Source of the DNA: Prolixibacteraceae bacterium | GTDB lineage: Bacteria; Bacteroidota; Bacteroidia; Bacteroidales; Prolixibacteraceae | NCBI GenBank assembly: GCA_023228025.1 | Contig: JALOCD010000158.1 | Span: 1-6,945, forward strand | DNA: 6,945 nt | Reading direction: 5' to 3' | Part shown: positions 6,703 to 6,945 of the stretch, one piece after another | Numbering within the stretch: the first letter of the stretch is position 1 | Layout: every line of letters starts with the position of its first letter | Program-made: the position numbers and the translations under genes | The notes under the pieces: model-generated | Seen by the model: only the letters and a program-made list of their open reading frames with translations | What the model was told of the DNA's origin: nothing | Database searches by the model: none

Positions 6703-6742
6703 GACTGGGGGACTAGGGGACTTGGAGACTTTGGGAACTGAA
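6703..6742 (+). repeat. 8-bp tandem repeat (GACTNGGG-like)
   Basis: GACT recurs at 6703, 6711, 6719 and 6727, exactly 8 nt apart, in the units GACTGGGG, GACTAGGG, GACTTGGA and GACTTTGG. A further degenerate unit, GAACTGAA, fills 6735-6742. The array abuts the 9-bp array and shares its GAC...GG core, so it probably arose from it by loss of a base per unit. Confidence 0.8.
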
Positions 6743-6743
6743 C

Positions 6744-6938
6744 TTTTGAGAATTGAAACGGGGAAACGGGGAAGTTGAAAGTTGAGAGTGGAAAGTGGAA
6801 AGTTGAAAGTTAAGAATTAAAACGGGGAAGTTGAAAGTTGAGAGTGGAAAGTTGAAAGTTAAGAATTGAAACGGGGAAGTTGAAAGTTGAGAGTGGAAAG
6901 TTGAAAGTTGAAAGTTGAGAATTGAAACGGGGAAACGG
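6744..6938 (+). repeat. Heptamer-phased tandem array in 56/49/56-bp blocks
   Basis: From 6766 to 6926 the sequence divides without remainder into 23 heptamers. Each block starts with ACGGGGA (6766, 6822, 6871), continues with AGTTGAA, AGTTGAG or AGTGGAA units and one AGTTAAG or AGTTGAG, and ends with AATTGAA or AATTAAA. Blocks hold 8, 7 and 8 heptamers. A new block begins at 6927. A 24-base direct repeat bounds the array at 6746-6769 and 6915-6938. C occurs almost only in the ACGG heptamers, so the + strand is strongly purine-biased. No gene is visible, and the array stops a few bases before the window edge. Confidence 0.92.
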
Positions 6939-6945
6939 TGAGCCA

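Noticed and set aside
6744..6938. CRISPR-like regular spacing of about 50-56 bases after nuoF
   Set aside because: There are no unique spacers: the whole stretch is made of related heptamers, and no cas genes are nearby.

Overview
The window carries the 3' part of a gene for a long tandem-repeat (TPR-like) protein, followed by the first six genes of a respiratory complex I operon, nuoABCDEF. All genes are on the + strand. The window ends in about 300 bases of stacked short tandem repeats. The likely source is a member of the Bacteroidota. NuoC and NuoD are separate proteins, the start codons lack clear Shine-Dalgarno sequences, a TTTG / TA-n3-TTTG promoter-like pair lies upstream of nuoA, and the NuoA-F sequences look like those of this phylum. 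The rank below phylum cannot be decided from the window.

Positions 1-1896 hold an open reading frame that enters from the left edge. It contains six near-identical 61-residue units (exactly 183 bp each), each a TPR-like helix pair plus a charged helical linker, and then four diverged TPR-like units to the C-terminus. A spacer of about 115 bases follows. It contains a weak terminator-like hairpin, a candidate Bacteroidota-type promoter, and a perfect 10-bp inverted repeat that would lie at the very 5' end of the nuo transcript.

Positions 2013-6637 encode NuoA (membrane), NuoB (cluster N2), NuoC, NuoD (quinone-site subunit), NuoE ([2Fe-2S]) and NuoF (FMN, NADH and [4Fe-4S]). All cluster ligands and signature motifs are visible and all frames are intact. 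NuoE and NuoF form the NADH-oxidising tip of the peripheral arm, NuoB, NuoC and NuoD form the quinone-reducing module, and NuoA anchors it to the membrane arm. The genes are close together (gaps of 3 to 21 nt, and a 22-nt overlap for nuoE/nuoF) except at the nuoD-nuoE junction. That junction has an 88-nt spacer with a 14-bp tandem repeat and a strong hairpin.

Positions 6638-6945 hold no convincing gene. They contain three adjacent tandem arrays whose period falls from 9 to 8 to 7 nt. The first contains a canonical G-quadruplex motif just after the nuoF stop. The last is a strictly phased array of 23 heptamers arranged in blocks of 56, 49 and 56 bp on a strand nearly free of C. If nuoG follows, as is usual, this array sits inside the operon. 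I see no defence system, mobile element, tRNA, rRNA or CRISPR. The genes are ordinary respiratory genes, and the unusual material is the repeat DNA in and after the operon.
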